From CAYOBW01 sp964402115 (GTDB lineage: Bacteria > Verrucomicrobiota > Kiritimatiellia > UBA8416 > CAYOBW01), in the NCBI GenBank assembly GCA_964402115.1, contig CAYOBW010000128.1, positions 1 to 19,230 on the forward strand: a stretch of DNA of 19,230 nucleotides, in the 5' to 3' direction. This document shows positions 9,301 to 15,207 of this stretch, piece after piece (within the stretch, counting starts at the first letter, position 1; every line of letters begins with the position of its first letter). The notes beneath the pieces are model-generated. The model was not told the DNA's origin, searched no databases, and saw nothing but the letters and a program-made list of their open reading frames with translations. The position numbers and the translations under genes are program-made.

Positions 9301-12210
9301 GGCGGCCGCGCCCTGGCCGATGCGGGCACGGTCGCCCTCGCCGACGCGGCCGGGGCCGTCCTGCAGCTCGATGCCAGCGAGACGATCGGCGTGCTCAGCG
9401 GCGGCGGCGCGACAGGCGGCGACGTGCACCTGCAAGGCAACACCCTCACGATTGGCGGCGTCGCCGGCGCGACGTACGGCGGCAGCCTCAGCGGCACGGG
9501 CGCGCTGACCAAGCAGGGGGCGGTGGCGCTGGCCCTCACGGGAGCCAGCACCTTCAGCGGCCTCACGACCGTCAACGCCGGCACGCTTACGCTGGGCCAC
9601 GCCACCGACACCCTGGCCGGCCCCATCACCGTCAACGGCGGCACCCTGGACGTCGACAACCCGGACACGGTGGGAGCGGTCACGCTGATCGCGGGGACGA
9701 TCGGCGGCGACAGCACGCTGACGGGCGCGAGCTATGCGGTGCAGAGCGGGGCCGTCAGCGCGGCTCTCGCCGGCGCCGGCGCCCTGGCGAAGTCCACGGC
9801 GGGGACGGTGACGCTGAGCGGCGCCAACACCTACTCCGGCGGCACAACGCTGGGCGGCGGCACCTTGGTCCTGGACAGCAGCGGCGCCCTGGGCAGCAGC
9901 GGGCCGCTCGGCTTCGGCGGCGGCGTCCTGCAGTTCAGCGCGGCCAACACCAACGACTACTCCGCCCGCTTCAGCACGGCGGCGGGGCAGGCCTATAAAC
10001 TGGATACCGCCGGCCAGGACGTCACCCTGGCCACGGCCCTCACCAGCAGCGGCGGCGCCCTGACCAAGCAGGGCCTCGGCACGCTGACTCTGGCGGGCGC
10101 CAACACCTACACCGGCAACACGACCGTCAACGGCGGCATGCTGACCGTCAGCGGCACGACGGCCACGGGCACGGGCAACGCGAACATCGGCGATGCGGCG
10201 GGCGCCCGCGGCGTGCTCGACATCACGGGCAGCGGCAACCTGACGGTGAACTGGCTCAGCCTCGGCAACAATGCCGGCGCCGCCGGGGCGGTCTACCAGG
10301 GCGGCCCGCTGACCCTGAGCGGCGGCGCGAACTACGCCACCTGCCGGATCGGCGGCGCGGTCGGCGGCTACGGGTACTACAACGCAGCGGCCGGCGCCCT
10401 GACCATGGCCGAAGCCGGGGTGGGCTCGGCCACCGGCGGCAGCGGCCTGTTCGAGGTGACGGGCGGCACGGTTTCGCCGAACCTGTACTTCATCATCGGC
10501 CGCATCGACCCCGCCTACGTGGAAACGCAGTACGGCGTGGTGAACGTGACCGCGGGCACGCTCAGCGCGCCCACGGCCTCCGTCCAGCCGATCGCCATGA
10601 ACTGGACCGCGAACAAGGGCACGGTCGCGATTCTGAACGTCAGCGGGAGCGGCAGCGTCAACGCGGCGACGTTCAACGCGACGAAGATCCTCAACCTCAT
10701 GAACGGGGCGAACAACACGGGCATCGTCAACCTGCTGGCCGGTGGCACGATCACGGCGAATTCCGTGGGCGTCGTCGCCGCGGGCACGTCGCTGTTCAAC
10801 TTCAACGGCGGCACGCTCAAGGCGGCCGCGGGCACGGCCAACGGCGCCACGTTCCTCCAGGGGCTCACCGCGGCCAACGTGTTCGCGGGCGGCGCGGTGA
10901 TCGACAACAACGGCCAGACGCTCACGATCGCGCAGGCCCTGCTCGCGCCGGCCGGTTCCGGCGTCAGCGCCATCCCCGTGGCCACGGGCGGCGACGGCTA
11001 CAGCGCGCCGCCCATCGTGCAGATCACGGGCGGCGGCGGCAGCGGGGCGACGGCCCTGGCCACGATCGCCGGCGGCGCGGTGACCGGCATCCAGATCGTC
11101 AATCCGGGCACCGGCTATGCCGCCGCGCCCGCGGTGGCGCTGCTGGGCGGCGGCGCGACGACGCCCGCGACGCTTGGCGCCCCGACCCTTGCGGTCAACG
11201 CGGGCGGCGGGTTGACCAAGAACGGCAACGGCACGCTGACGCTGACCGGCGTCAACACCTACACCGGCGAGACGGTTGTGAACGGGGGCACGCTCAGCAT
11301 CGGCTCTACCCGCGCGCTGCCGTCCGCCAGCACGGTGCGCGTGGCGTTGGGCGCGGTTCTGAATCTGCCCGTCTCGGGGACGCGGATGGGGCGGCTGTTC
11401 CTGAACGGCGTGGAGCAGGCGCCGGGCATCCACACGGCGGCGAGCCTGGCGCCCTATGTCACCGGCCCGGGTTTGCTGGTTGTGGGTTCGGTGTCCCTGC
11501 TGCACCGCTGGAGCTTCAACGGCGATCTCAGGGATTCGGCGGGCGGGAGCGACGCCACGATCGTGGAGGTGGGCGCCAACAACGTGACCCTGGGCTACAA
11601 GGACATCACCCTGGCGGGCGGCGCGCGCGCGGCGGCGGACTACGTCCGGCTCGGCTCGAACCTGCTGCCGGACACGGACGGCGCGATTACGCTCGAGTTC
11701 TGGGCGACGCCGCTCAGCGTGCAGAGCTGGTCGCGGATCTTCGACTTCGGCAGCGATACGACCGAGTACCTGACGATGTCATGGACCCGGGCAGGAGTGC
11801 TGGCGCAGGACTTGGTATCGTGGAGGGACAACAATGGCGCCGAGAGTGCCAGGAACGACAGCAATGCGCCCTACACGCTGGGCACGCCTTACCACATCCT
11901 GATGACCATCGAGCCGGGGGCCGGCGCGGGCGGCACGACGCGCTTCACGTGGTACACGGCGCCGGCCGCCGCGGCCGACCTCGGCGTCGCCAAGGGGACG
12001 CTCGACACGGCCTACACGCTCGCCGCGCTGAACGACCTCGAAGACAACCTGGGGCGCTCGTTCTACGGGGGGGACAACACCGCGAACGCGAGTTACGACG
12101 AGGTGCGCATCTGGCTGGGGGCGAAGACGGCGGAAGAGCGCACGGTCCTGCACAGTATCGGTCCGGACAACGTCGTGCCGCCGCAAGGCAGCATATTCAT
12201 GACGCGGTGA
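3349..12210 (+). CDS. giant (2953-aa) secreted multi-repeat passenger protein with C-terminal LamG-like domain (protein 2)
   Basis: An extremely long exported protein, predicted to fold largely as a beta-solenoid; the role (adhesin, sheath or matrix fibre) is inferred. The signal peptide is MNMRPLHLCFAMLACALATA, cleaved near AGA/AQVNW. A Trp opening segment (NWNAATGLYTDGPSW, 3427-3531) precedes T5SS/PEP-CTERM-type repeats such as GRNGTSVGTYN. I count eleven PATR-type repeats of the form LTKxGAGTLTLTGxNTY, starting near 5071, 6523, 6808, 8000, 8200, 8855, 9208, 9505, 9781, 10060 and 11206. Four composite GxGY/PATR modules lie at 4741-5184, 6196-6642, 7672-8100 and 10885-11322. A second opening-type segment (TWAGTPTATWDSG to VRFDDTATG, about 8629-8750) lies mid-protein and suggests an old fusion. 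The LamG-like domain runs 11500-12170 (LLHRWSFNGDL) and the protein ends PQGSIFMTR. No translocator barrel or membrane anchor is seen. Confidence 0.9.
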   Translation: MNMRPLHLCFAMLACALATAGMAGAAQVNWNAATGLYTDGPSWLGGSVPLAADQASVQNGGTCTIDSSASHSVTELWAGNGNGTSGTITQNGGTISVTGWLVLGRNGTSVGTYNHSAGTLNRSGNNTIIGDVNGAQGTYNISGSAAYNQTAGNFQLAIANGAVGTVNQSGGTVNLTANELWVSSGGNGRGTYNLSGGWLRVNQWLCAGRGGSDGTINITGGAASNTLNNITIGSAAGNRGRIFVSGSGRLYGVGAIYVGESGTGFLGITNGTVDVNILAIGAQTTAAGSMTQVGGTFTARGSDNRIGGYAAAAANGYGYFNLSGGTANFNNNMQIGAYGKGIMAQSGGTVNAASWPAVGRWAGGVGVLTLSSGAVFNQTGAGNNLIIGEAGTGTLNVGGTAALNLAGGLRLSIAGTGIANLNGGTVSAPTVFDGGGASALNFNGGTLKATAAYTLQGLDNAFVYPGGATFNDNGLAFVVAQVLQAPTGYGVSAIGVATAGSGYIGPPLVAITGGSGAGATAIATVSGGQVTGFAITCPGRGYASGDTLTVALSGGGASTPATAGTVTLAVNTSGGLTKQGAGTLTLTGANTFSGDTRVVAGTLAINNALALQNSALNLDVADAGAVTFGQASTTIGGLKGSRNLACGAIALQFGNYGSSSYAGTLTATTPIFKYGPGTQTLTGTSAIGNLLHVKGGTLILDTGAAVTTTGYMSVSPANGDNSTLTLQGNALLTVPGDFNVSDVAVSIGTLNVRNTAQLTVNTLFVGKTGASIGVVNQTSGTVQRGAAGNDWQIGSGATSYGAYSLAGGTLNTGASNFQIGSTGTGLLRQTGGTVTSGSWPAVGRYAGGVGEYTITAGIFNQTGAANQLIIGEAGTGTLTVGGTAALNLTGGLRVTISGTGAVNLNGGTVTTPTLFDGGGTSRLNFNGGTLRAGAARVDFCQALDAAYIFSGGAVVDANGYNVTIAQALQGAAGYGASAIAVSNPGAGYMGPPLVTLAGGGGSGAKAIANIAGGQVTGFTITCPGTGYGAGDTLTATLAGGNPATPAVAGAVTLAANTSGGLTKIGAGTLTLTGASTFSGGTRIVAGTLALNNASALNNSVVDLNVADAGLLTLAGASTIGGLSGSRDNNFGASQLTLGNATASYSGALSGTGALVKSGAGVQTLSGACTYTGNTTVNGGELVLSGSLACGAGVVTVNGGQLTLSGGLTTTGNLILGAAAGTGKVLIANGGSASVNWVQLGNAAGAVSCLLNRGALAVNGGANVGNFPLGNAVGAYGYYLHDTATPTTLHEVGIAGYGGGDGVLEVRSGALTIDTWITPNRGNPVAGQSALMLVQGGTLNTPNSVNFGSGWGANGNQYGVFDIGAGGLLNGLGVNSTLNLNATAIASNTGVLTIHNGGVVELREVNAGQALPASIVNFNGGTLRAKAANDVLGANLDGVYVHSGGATLDTAGFSFTTDNALLAPAGNGITAIPLDANGAGYAGRPLVKITDPTGVGATAIATWNDATGEVTGIAVTCPGTGYTNPTVTLIGGGPTTPATVGTVTLGAAASGGLTKAGLGTLVLTGDSSYGGGTTISAGALQIGAGGTNGAIIGDILNNAALAFNRSDAYTHAGAIGGSGTVAQLGSGTLTLAGANTYAGATSVNAGRLTLAGTATSALTVNGGTLGGEGSTSASLTMNTGTVLAVDPTTEAALTANGVNFAGTVNVVLDAPTAGGAFTIIDYGSGPIAGIGNISASAYRTPTVTDDAINHRVRMIFASQARTWAGTPTATWDSGVSLAWQEGDQKFYGGDPVRFDDTATGSTTVTLNGSVLPASVVFANETKPYDLAGAGAIGGATALTKSGAGTLTIATAQPYAGGTTLTGGRIRVGNNGALGTGPLTLGGCALSSDSAAAHALAVPVALNAGFTLGDATDTGALTLAGPLTLEADVAVNVPTDGSVLHAFSGNVVDGAGTFRLTKSGPGTLALSGVNTYLGGTTVNAGTLALAGGRALADAGTVALADAAGAVLQLDASETIGVLSGGGATGGDVHLQGNTLTIGGVAGATYGGSLSGTGALTKQGAVALALTGASTFSGLTTVNAGTLTLGHATDTLAGPITVNGGTLDVDNPDTVGAVTLIAGTIGGDSTLTGASYAVQSGAVSAALAGAGALAKSTAGTVTLSGANTYSGGTTLGGGTLVLDSSGALGSSGPLGFGGGVLQFSAANTNDYSARFSTAAGQAYKLDTAGQDVTLATALTSSGGALTKQGLGTLTLAGANTYTGNTTVNGGMLTVSGTTATGTGNANIGDAAGARGVLDITGSGNLTVNWLSLGNNAGAAGAVYQGGPLTLSGGANYATCRIGGAVGGYGYYNAAAGALTMAEAGVGSATGGSGLFEVTGGTVSPNLYFIIGRIDPAYVETQYGVVNVTAGTLSAPTASVQPIAMNWTANKGTVAILNVSGSGSVNAATFNATKILNLMNGANNTGIVNLLAGGTITANSVGVVAAGTSLFNFNGGTLKAAAGTANGATFLQGLTAANVFAGGAVIDNNGQTLTIAQALLAPAGSGVSAIPVATGGDGYSAPPIVQITGGGGSGATALATIAGGAVTGIQIVNPGTGYAAAPAVALLGGGATTPATLGAPTLAVNAGGGLTKNGNGTLTLTGVNTYTGETVVNGGTLSIGSTRALPSASTVRVALGAVLNLPVSGTRMGRLFLNGVEQAPGIHTAASLAPYVTGPGLLVVGSVSLLHRWSFNGDLRDSAGGSDATIVEVGANNVTLGYKDITLAGGARAAADYVRLGSNLLPDTDGAITLEFWATPLSVQSWSRIFDFGSDTTEYLTMSWTRAGVLAQDLVSWRDNNGAESARNDSNAPYTLGTPYHILMTIEPGAGAGGTTRFTWYTAPAAAADLGVAKGTLDTAYTLAALNDLEDNLGRSFYGGDNTANASYDEVRIWLGAKTAEERTVLHSIGPDNVVPPQGSIFMTR
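4348..4551 (+). repeat. 67-aa YG-G / GR / GEAGTG module, copy 1 of 5
   Basis: Encodes QIGAYGKG, QSGGTV, WPAVGRWAGGVG, FNQTGAGNN, then IIGEAGTGTLNVGG. The same order appears at 5800-6000, 13430-13632, 16381-16581 and 17335-17532, in three different proteins. Confidence 0.75.
4741..5184 (+). repeat. composite GxGY/PATR module, copy 2 of 7
   Basis: PGGATFNDNG, then APTGYGVSAIGV, GSGYIGPPLVAITGG, ITCPGRGYASGDTLTVAL, then the PATR repeat SGGLTKQGAGTLTLTG to VAGTLAINN. It has the same layout as the copy in protein 1. Confidence 0.85.
5800..6000 (+). repeat. 67-aa YG-G / GR / GEAGTG module, copy 2 of 5
   Basis: Encodes QIGSTGTGLLRQTGG, WPAVGRYAGGVG, FNQTGAANQ, IIGEAGTGTLTVGG. It is the closest relative of the copy at 4348 and lies within the segmental duplication. 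Confidence 0.75.
6196..6642 (+). repeat. composite GxGY/PATR module, copy 3 of 7
   Basis: SGGAVVDANGYNVTIAQALQ, GAGYMGPPLVTLAGGGG, ITCPGTGYGAGDTLTATL, then SGGLTKIGAGTLTLTG to VAGTLALNN. It pairs with copy 2, and both have GxGYxxGDTLT in place of the usual xPTV second half. Confidence 0.85.
7051..7182 (+). repeat. 45-aa W-LGN-AGA-GYGYY module, copy 2 of 3
   Basis: Encodes NWVQLGNAAGAVSCLLN, GGANVGNFPLGNAVG, AYGYY. It aligns without gaps, apart from one residue, with the copy in protein 1 at 1388-1522. Confidence 0.7.
7672..8100 (+). repeat. composite GxGY/PATR module, copy 4 of 7
   Basis: SGGATLDTAGFSFTT, LLAPAGNGITAIPL, GAGYAGRPLVKITDP, VTCPGTGYTNPTVTLIGGG, then SGGLTKAGLGTLVLTG to SAGALQIG. 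The first GxGY half is followed by DPTGVGATA instead of the usual GGGGSGATA. Confidence 0.82.
10249..10380 (+). repeat. 45-aa W-LGN-AGA-GYGYY module, copy 3 of 3
   Basis: Encodes NWLSLGNNAGAAGAVYQ, GGANYATCRIGGAVG, GYGYY. The LGNA of the other copies is replaced by IGGA before GYGYY. Confidence 0.7.
10885..11322 (+). repeat. composite GxGY/PATR module, copy 5 of 7
   Basis: AGGAVIDNNGQTLTIAQALL, GDGYSAPPIVQITGGGG, IVNPGTGYAAAPAVALLGGG, then GGGLTKNGNGTLTLTG to NGGTLSIG. It is the last module before the LamG-like domain of protein 2. It is the only copy with Asn in place of the Cys found before PGxGY (or PGxNY) in the other six. Confidence 0.85.
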
Positions 12211-12215
12211 GGAGG
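12210..12215 (+). promoter_or_regulatory. ribosome binding site of protein 3, overlapping the protein 2 stop codon
   Basis: AGGAGG begins on the last base of the TGA stop (12208-12210) and lies 5 bases before ATG 12221. This close coupling favours the 12221 start and co-transcription with protein 2. A second in-frame ATG at 12275 has only a weaker GGGGAG, 3 bases away, but begins directly at the signal peptide. Confidence 0.65.
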
Positions 12216-12220
12216 CAGCC

Positions 12221-15178
12221 ATGCGAACGACACTTGACCGGATGGACGCGAGCGAGGAAAGGCACGGGGAGACCATGAACAACCGCGTTTCATACTTGAT
12301 GCTGGTGGTGGCGGTGCTGGCGCTGACGCTGGGCGGGGCGCCGCGGGCATTTGCGGTGGACCGCTACTGGAGCGGCGGCACGGCGACGTACAACACGCCG
12401 GCGGCCTGGACCGGCGGCAGCGTGCCGGTGCCGGGCGACAATGCCATGAACGACAGCGGCAGCGGCAATGTCGTGCAGATCAACTCCGGCGATCCCGCCT
12501 GGGCCATGGGCGATATCCGGGCCGGGAGCGTCGCCGGCACGTCCGGCGCCTACTACCAGAACGGCTCCTCGGTCACGGTGAACTGGTGGATGCGCCTGGG
12601 TGTCGGGGCTGGTGCGACGGGCGCGTACACGCTCAACAGCGGCACGCTCTACGTCAACGGCGTCGACATGAAGCTGCGCATCGGCGAGTTGGGCGCGGGC
12701 ACGCTGACCCTCAACGGCGGCACGCTCGACCGGTCCGTGGCCAGCGCCGCCAACTACACGGTGCTCGGGTCGCGTGACGGCGCCGATTTCGGCGCCGCCG
12801 GCTCGAGCGGGACCGTGAACCACAACGGCGGCACGTTCGCCTCCTCCGGCGAAATCTGGGTCGGCAACGGCGCGCTGGGCGCCGGCGTCACGGCCGGCAC
12901 GTACAACCTGCACGCCCCCGGCGTCCTGACCGTGAACAACTGGTTCGTGGTCGGCCGCAACGGGGCCACGGGCGTGCTCAACATGGACGGCGGCTCTCTG
13001 ACCAAGGGCACGGCTACAGGCAACATCAGCGTTGGCACATACGGCGGCACAGCCACGCTCAACGTCTCCGGCGGCGCGCTCACGAACACCGCCAGCCAGA
13101 CGTGGGCCGGCGAGGGCGGCGGGACCGTGGTGTGGAACATGACCGGCGGGAAGGCGGTTCTCGGTGCGACCGTGCTGGGCTACAACAGCAACGCCAAGGC
13201 CACGCTGAATGTCAGCGGGGCCGCGACGACTTTCAACACCGGTGTTTTGCACCTCGGCTACGGCAACAACGTGGCCGGCAACACGGCGCAGGGGTACGTC
13301 GTGCAGACGAGCGGCGCCGTGACCGCCGGCGCAGCGGACACGCGCTTTGGCGGCGGCGTGGGCGTCAACGACGTGAATGCGGTGGGCATCTACACCATCT
13401 CCGGCGGGACGCTGACCCTCCCGCAGACCCAGGTTGGCTCGTACGGCCAGGGGGGCCTCTATGTGAGCGGCAGCGGCGCGGTCACACACACCGCCGGCTA
13501 CCCCTGCATGGGGCGGTTTACCGGAAGCTTCGGCGTGCTGGATCTCAACGGCGGTTCGTTCACGCACAACACGGCCGGCACGCTCCTGATTGTCGGCGAA
13601 CTGGGCACCGGCGTCGTGAACGTGCGCGGTGGCACGCTGACGAGCGTCTCCACGGACGCGGTCCGGGCCATCAGCGTGGCCCACGGGGTGGGTGGCGTCG
13701 GCGTGGTGAACCTGCTCGGCGGGACGCTGAACACGCTGGCCGTCGGCATGGGGACGGGCACGAGCAGCACGCTCAACTTCCACGGCGGCACGCTGCAGGC
13801 GCGCGGCGCGAACGCGACTTTCGTCAGCGGCCTGACGAAGGCCTACGTGCGGTCCGGCGGCGCGGTCATTGACTCCCAGGGCTTCGCCGTCACGATCCCG
13901 CAGGCGCTGGTGCCGCCCACGGGCGCCGGGGTGGCAACCATCCCGGTGGCGACGGGCGGGGCCGGCTACAGCGCGGCGCCCCTCGTCAAGATCACCGGCG
14001 GCGGAGGCAGTGGCGCGACGGCCGTCGCGGTGCTCTCCGGCGGGTCGGTCGCCAGCATCCTCGTGACCTGTCCGGGCGTGAATTACACGTCCGCGCCCAC
14101 CGTCGCCCTGGTGGGGGGCGGCAGCACGACGGCGGCGACGCCCGGCGCCGCCACGCTCGCCGACAATGTCTCCGGCGGGCTCACCAAGGCCGGCACGGGC
14201 ATGCTCACGCTCGCCGGCGTCAACACGTACACGGGCGACACGACGATCAACGCCGGCACGCTCAGCGTCAACGCCGCCACGGGCGTCCCGAGCAACACCG
14301 TCGTGCGCATCGCCTCGGGCGCGGTGCTGAACCTCAACTTCGCAGCCAAGCGCGTCCGGTTCAGCCGGCTCTTTCTCAACGGGGTCGAGCAACGGGCCGG
14401 CATCTACGCCGCGTCCCAGCTGGCGCCCTACGTGACCGGTTCCGGCACGCTGCAGGTCGGCTCGGCCGCCCCGTTCCATCGGTGGAGCTTCAACGGCACG
14501 CTCGCGGATGCAACGGGCAACAGCGACGCGACGATCGTCGAGGTGGGCGCCAACAACGCCACGCTGGGCGCCGCGGACGTCACCCTCGCCGGCGGCGCGA
14601 AGGGGGCGGCCGACTACGTCAGGCTGGGCGTCAACCTCCTGCCGGACACGGACGACGCGCTCACGCTCGAGCTGTGGACGACGCCGCTGACCATCCAGAA
14701 CTGGTCGCGCCTCTTCGACTTCGGCGCGAGCACGACCGAGTACCTCATGATGAGCTGGACGCAGGGCGCGGATCAGAACCTGGACCGCGTCTCGTGGAAG
14801 GATGGCGCGACCGAGTCGGCGCTGGACAACACCTGCAGACCCTACACCCTGGGCACGAAGTACCACGTCGTGATGACCATCGAACCCGGCGCCGGCGCCG
14901 GCGGCACGACGCGGGTCACCTGGTATCGCGCGCCCGCCACGGACGCGGATCTCGGCGCCGCCAGGGGCACGTTCGACACGGCCTACACGCTGGCGACGCT
15001 GAACGATATCGAGGACAACCTGGGGCGGTCGTTCTTCGGCGACAACACGGCCAACGCGAGCTACGACGAAGTGCGCATCTGGCTGGGCGCGAAGAGCGCG
15101 TATGACCGCGAGGTGCTGCACGATGTCGGCCCGAACGCCCTCAAACCGACGCAGGGCAGCGTCATCATGATGCACTAA
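12221..15178 (+). CDS. secreted beta-strand-repeat passenger protein with C-terminal LamG-like domain (protein 3)
   Basis: An exported repeat protein of 985 aa, paralogous to proteins 1 and 2. From ATG 12221 there is an 18-residue hydrophilic leader (MRTTLDRMDASEERHGET) before a standard signal sequence, MNNRVSYLMLVVAVLALTLG (from 12275), cleaved near AFA/VDRYW. The opening segment is RYWSGGTATYNTPAAW followed by GGSVPVPGDN. Glycine-rich repeats (12450-13430) include HNGGTFASSGEIWVGNG and GRNGATGVLNMDGG. Then come the 67-aa module (13430-13632), FHGGTLQA, the composite GxGY/PATR module (13853-14289), a linker (RLFLNGVEQRAGIYA, YVTGSGTLQVG) and a LamG-like domain (14471-15145, FHRWSFNGTL to SYDEVRIWLGAK). 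The last residues are TQGSVIMMH. It has a single PATR repeat, like proteins 1 and 4. It lies 10 bases after protein 2. Ligand and anchoring are unknown. Confidence 0.87.
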   Translation: MRTTLDRMDASEERHGETMNNRVSYLMLVVAVLALTLGGAPRAFAVDRYWSGGTATYNTPAAWTGGSVPVPGDNAMNDSGSGNVVQINSGDPAWAMGDIRAGSVAGTSGAYYQNGSSVTVNWWMRLGVGAGATGAYTLNSGTLYVNGVDMKLRIGELGAGTLTLNGGTLDRSVASAANYTVLGSRDGADFGAAGSSGTVNHNGGTFASSGEIWVGNGALGAGVTAGTYNLHAPGVLTVNNWFVVGRNGATGVLNMDGGSLTKGTATGNISVGTYGGTATLNVSGGALTNTASQTWAGEGGGTVVWNMTGGKAVLGATVLGYNSNAKATLNVSGAATTFNTGVLHLGYGNNVAGNTAQGYVVQTSGAVTAGAADTRFGGGVGVNDVNAVGIYTISGGTLTLPQTQVGSYGQGGLYVSGSGAVTHTAGYPCMGRFTGSFGVLDLNGGSFTHNTAGTLLIVGELGTGVVNVRGGTLTSVSTDAVRAISVAHGVGGVGVVNLLGGTLNTLAVGMGTGTSSTLNFHGGTLQARGANATFVSGLTKAYVRSGGAVIDSQGFAVTIPQALVPPTGAGVATIPVATGGAGYSAAPLVKITGGGGSGATAVAVLSGGSVASILVTCPGVNYTSAPTVALVGGGSTTAATPGAATLADNVSGGLTKAGTGMLTLAGVNTYTGDTTINAGTLSVNAATGVPSNTVVRIASGAVLNLNFAAKRVRFSRLFLNGVEQRAGIYAASQLAPYVTGSGTLQVGSAAPFHRWSFNGTLADATGNSDATIVEVGANNATLGAADVTLAGGAKGAADYVRLGVNLLPDTDDALTLELWTTPLTIQNWSRLFDFGASTTEYLMMSWTQGADQNLDRVSWKDGATESALDNTCRPYTLGTKYHVVMTIEPGAGAGGTTRVTWYRAPATDADLGAARGTFDTAYTLATLNDIEDNLGRSFFGDNTANASYDEVRIWLGAKSAYDREVLHDVGPNALKPTQGSVIMMH
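13430..13632 (+). repeat. 67-aa YG-G / GR / GEAGTG module, copy 3 of 5
   Basis: Encodes QVGSYGQGGLYVSGSG, AGYPCMGRFTGSFG, FTHNTAGTL, LIVGELGTGVVNVRGG. The order matches the other four copies, with Leu replacing Ala in GEAGTG. Confidence 0.7.
13853..14289 (+). repeat. composite GxGY/PATR module, copy 6 of 7
   Basis: SGGAVIDSQGFAVTIPQALV, GAGYSAAPLVKITGGGG, VTCPGVNYTSAPTVALVGGG, then SGGLTKAGTGMLTLAG to NAGTLSVN. The second half has CPGVNY instead of CPGxGY. Confidence 0.85.
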
Positions 15179-15207
15179 CACCTCATGGCGGGCGAGTGAG
15201 AAGAACC

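Noticed and set aside
11500..12207. Autotransporter beta-barrel or PEP-CTERM anchor at the C-terminus
   Set aside because: The sequence reads as a LamG/ConA-like domain (HRWSFNG, DYVRLG, ASYDEVRIWLG). It has neither a Pro-Glu-Pro motif with a membrane helix and basic tail, nor a barrel-type alternating strand region ending in Phe.
3349..12210. Possible CRISPR-like or tandem DNA repeat array, because short phrases recur constantly
   Set aside because: The repeats are in frame, degenerate at the base level, without constant-length spacers, and are explained by protein modules.
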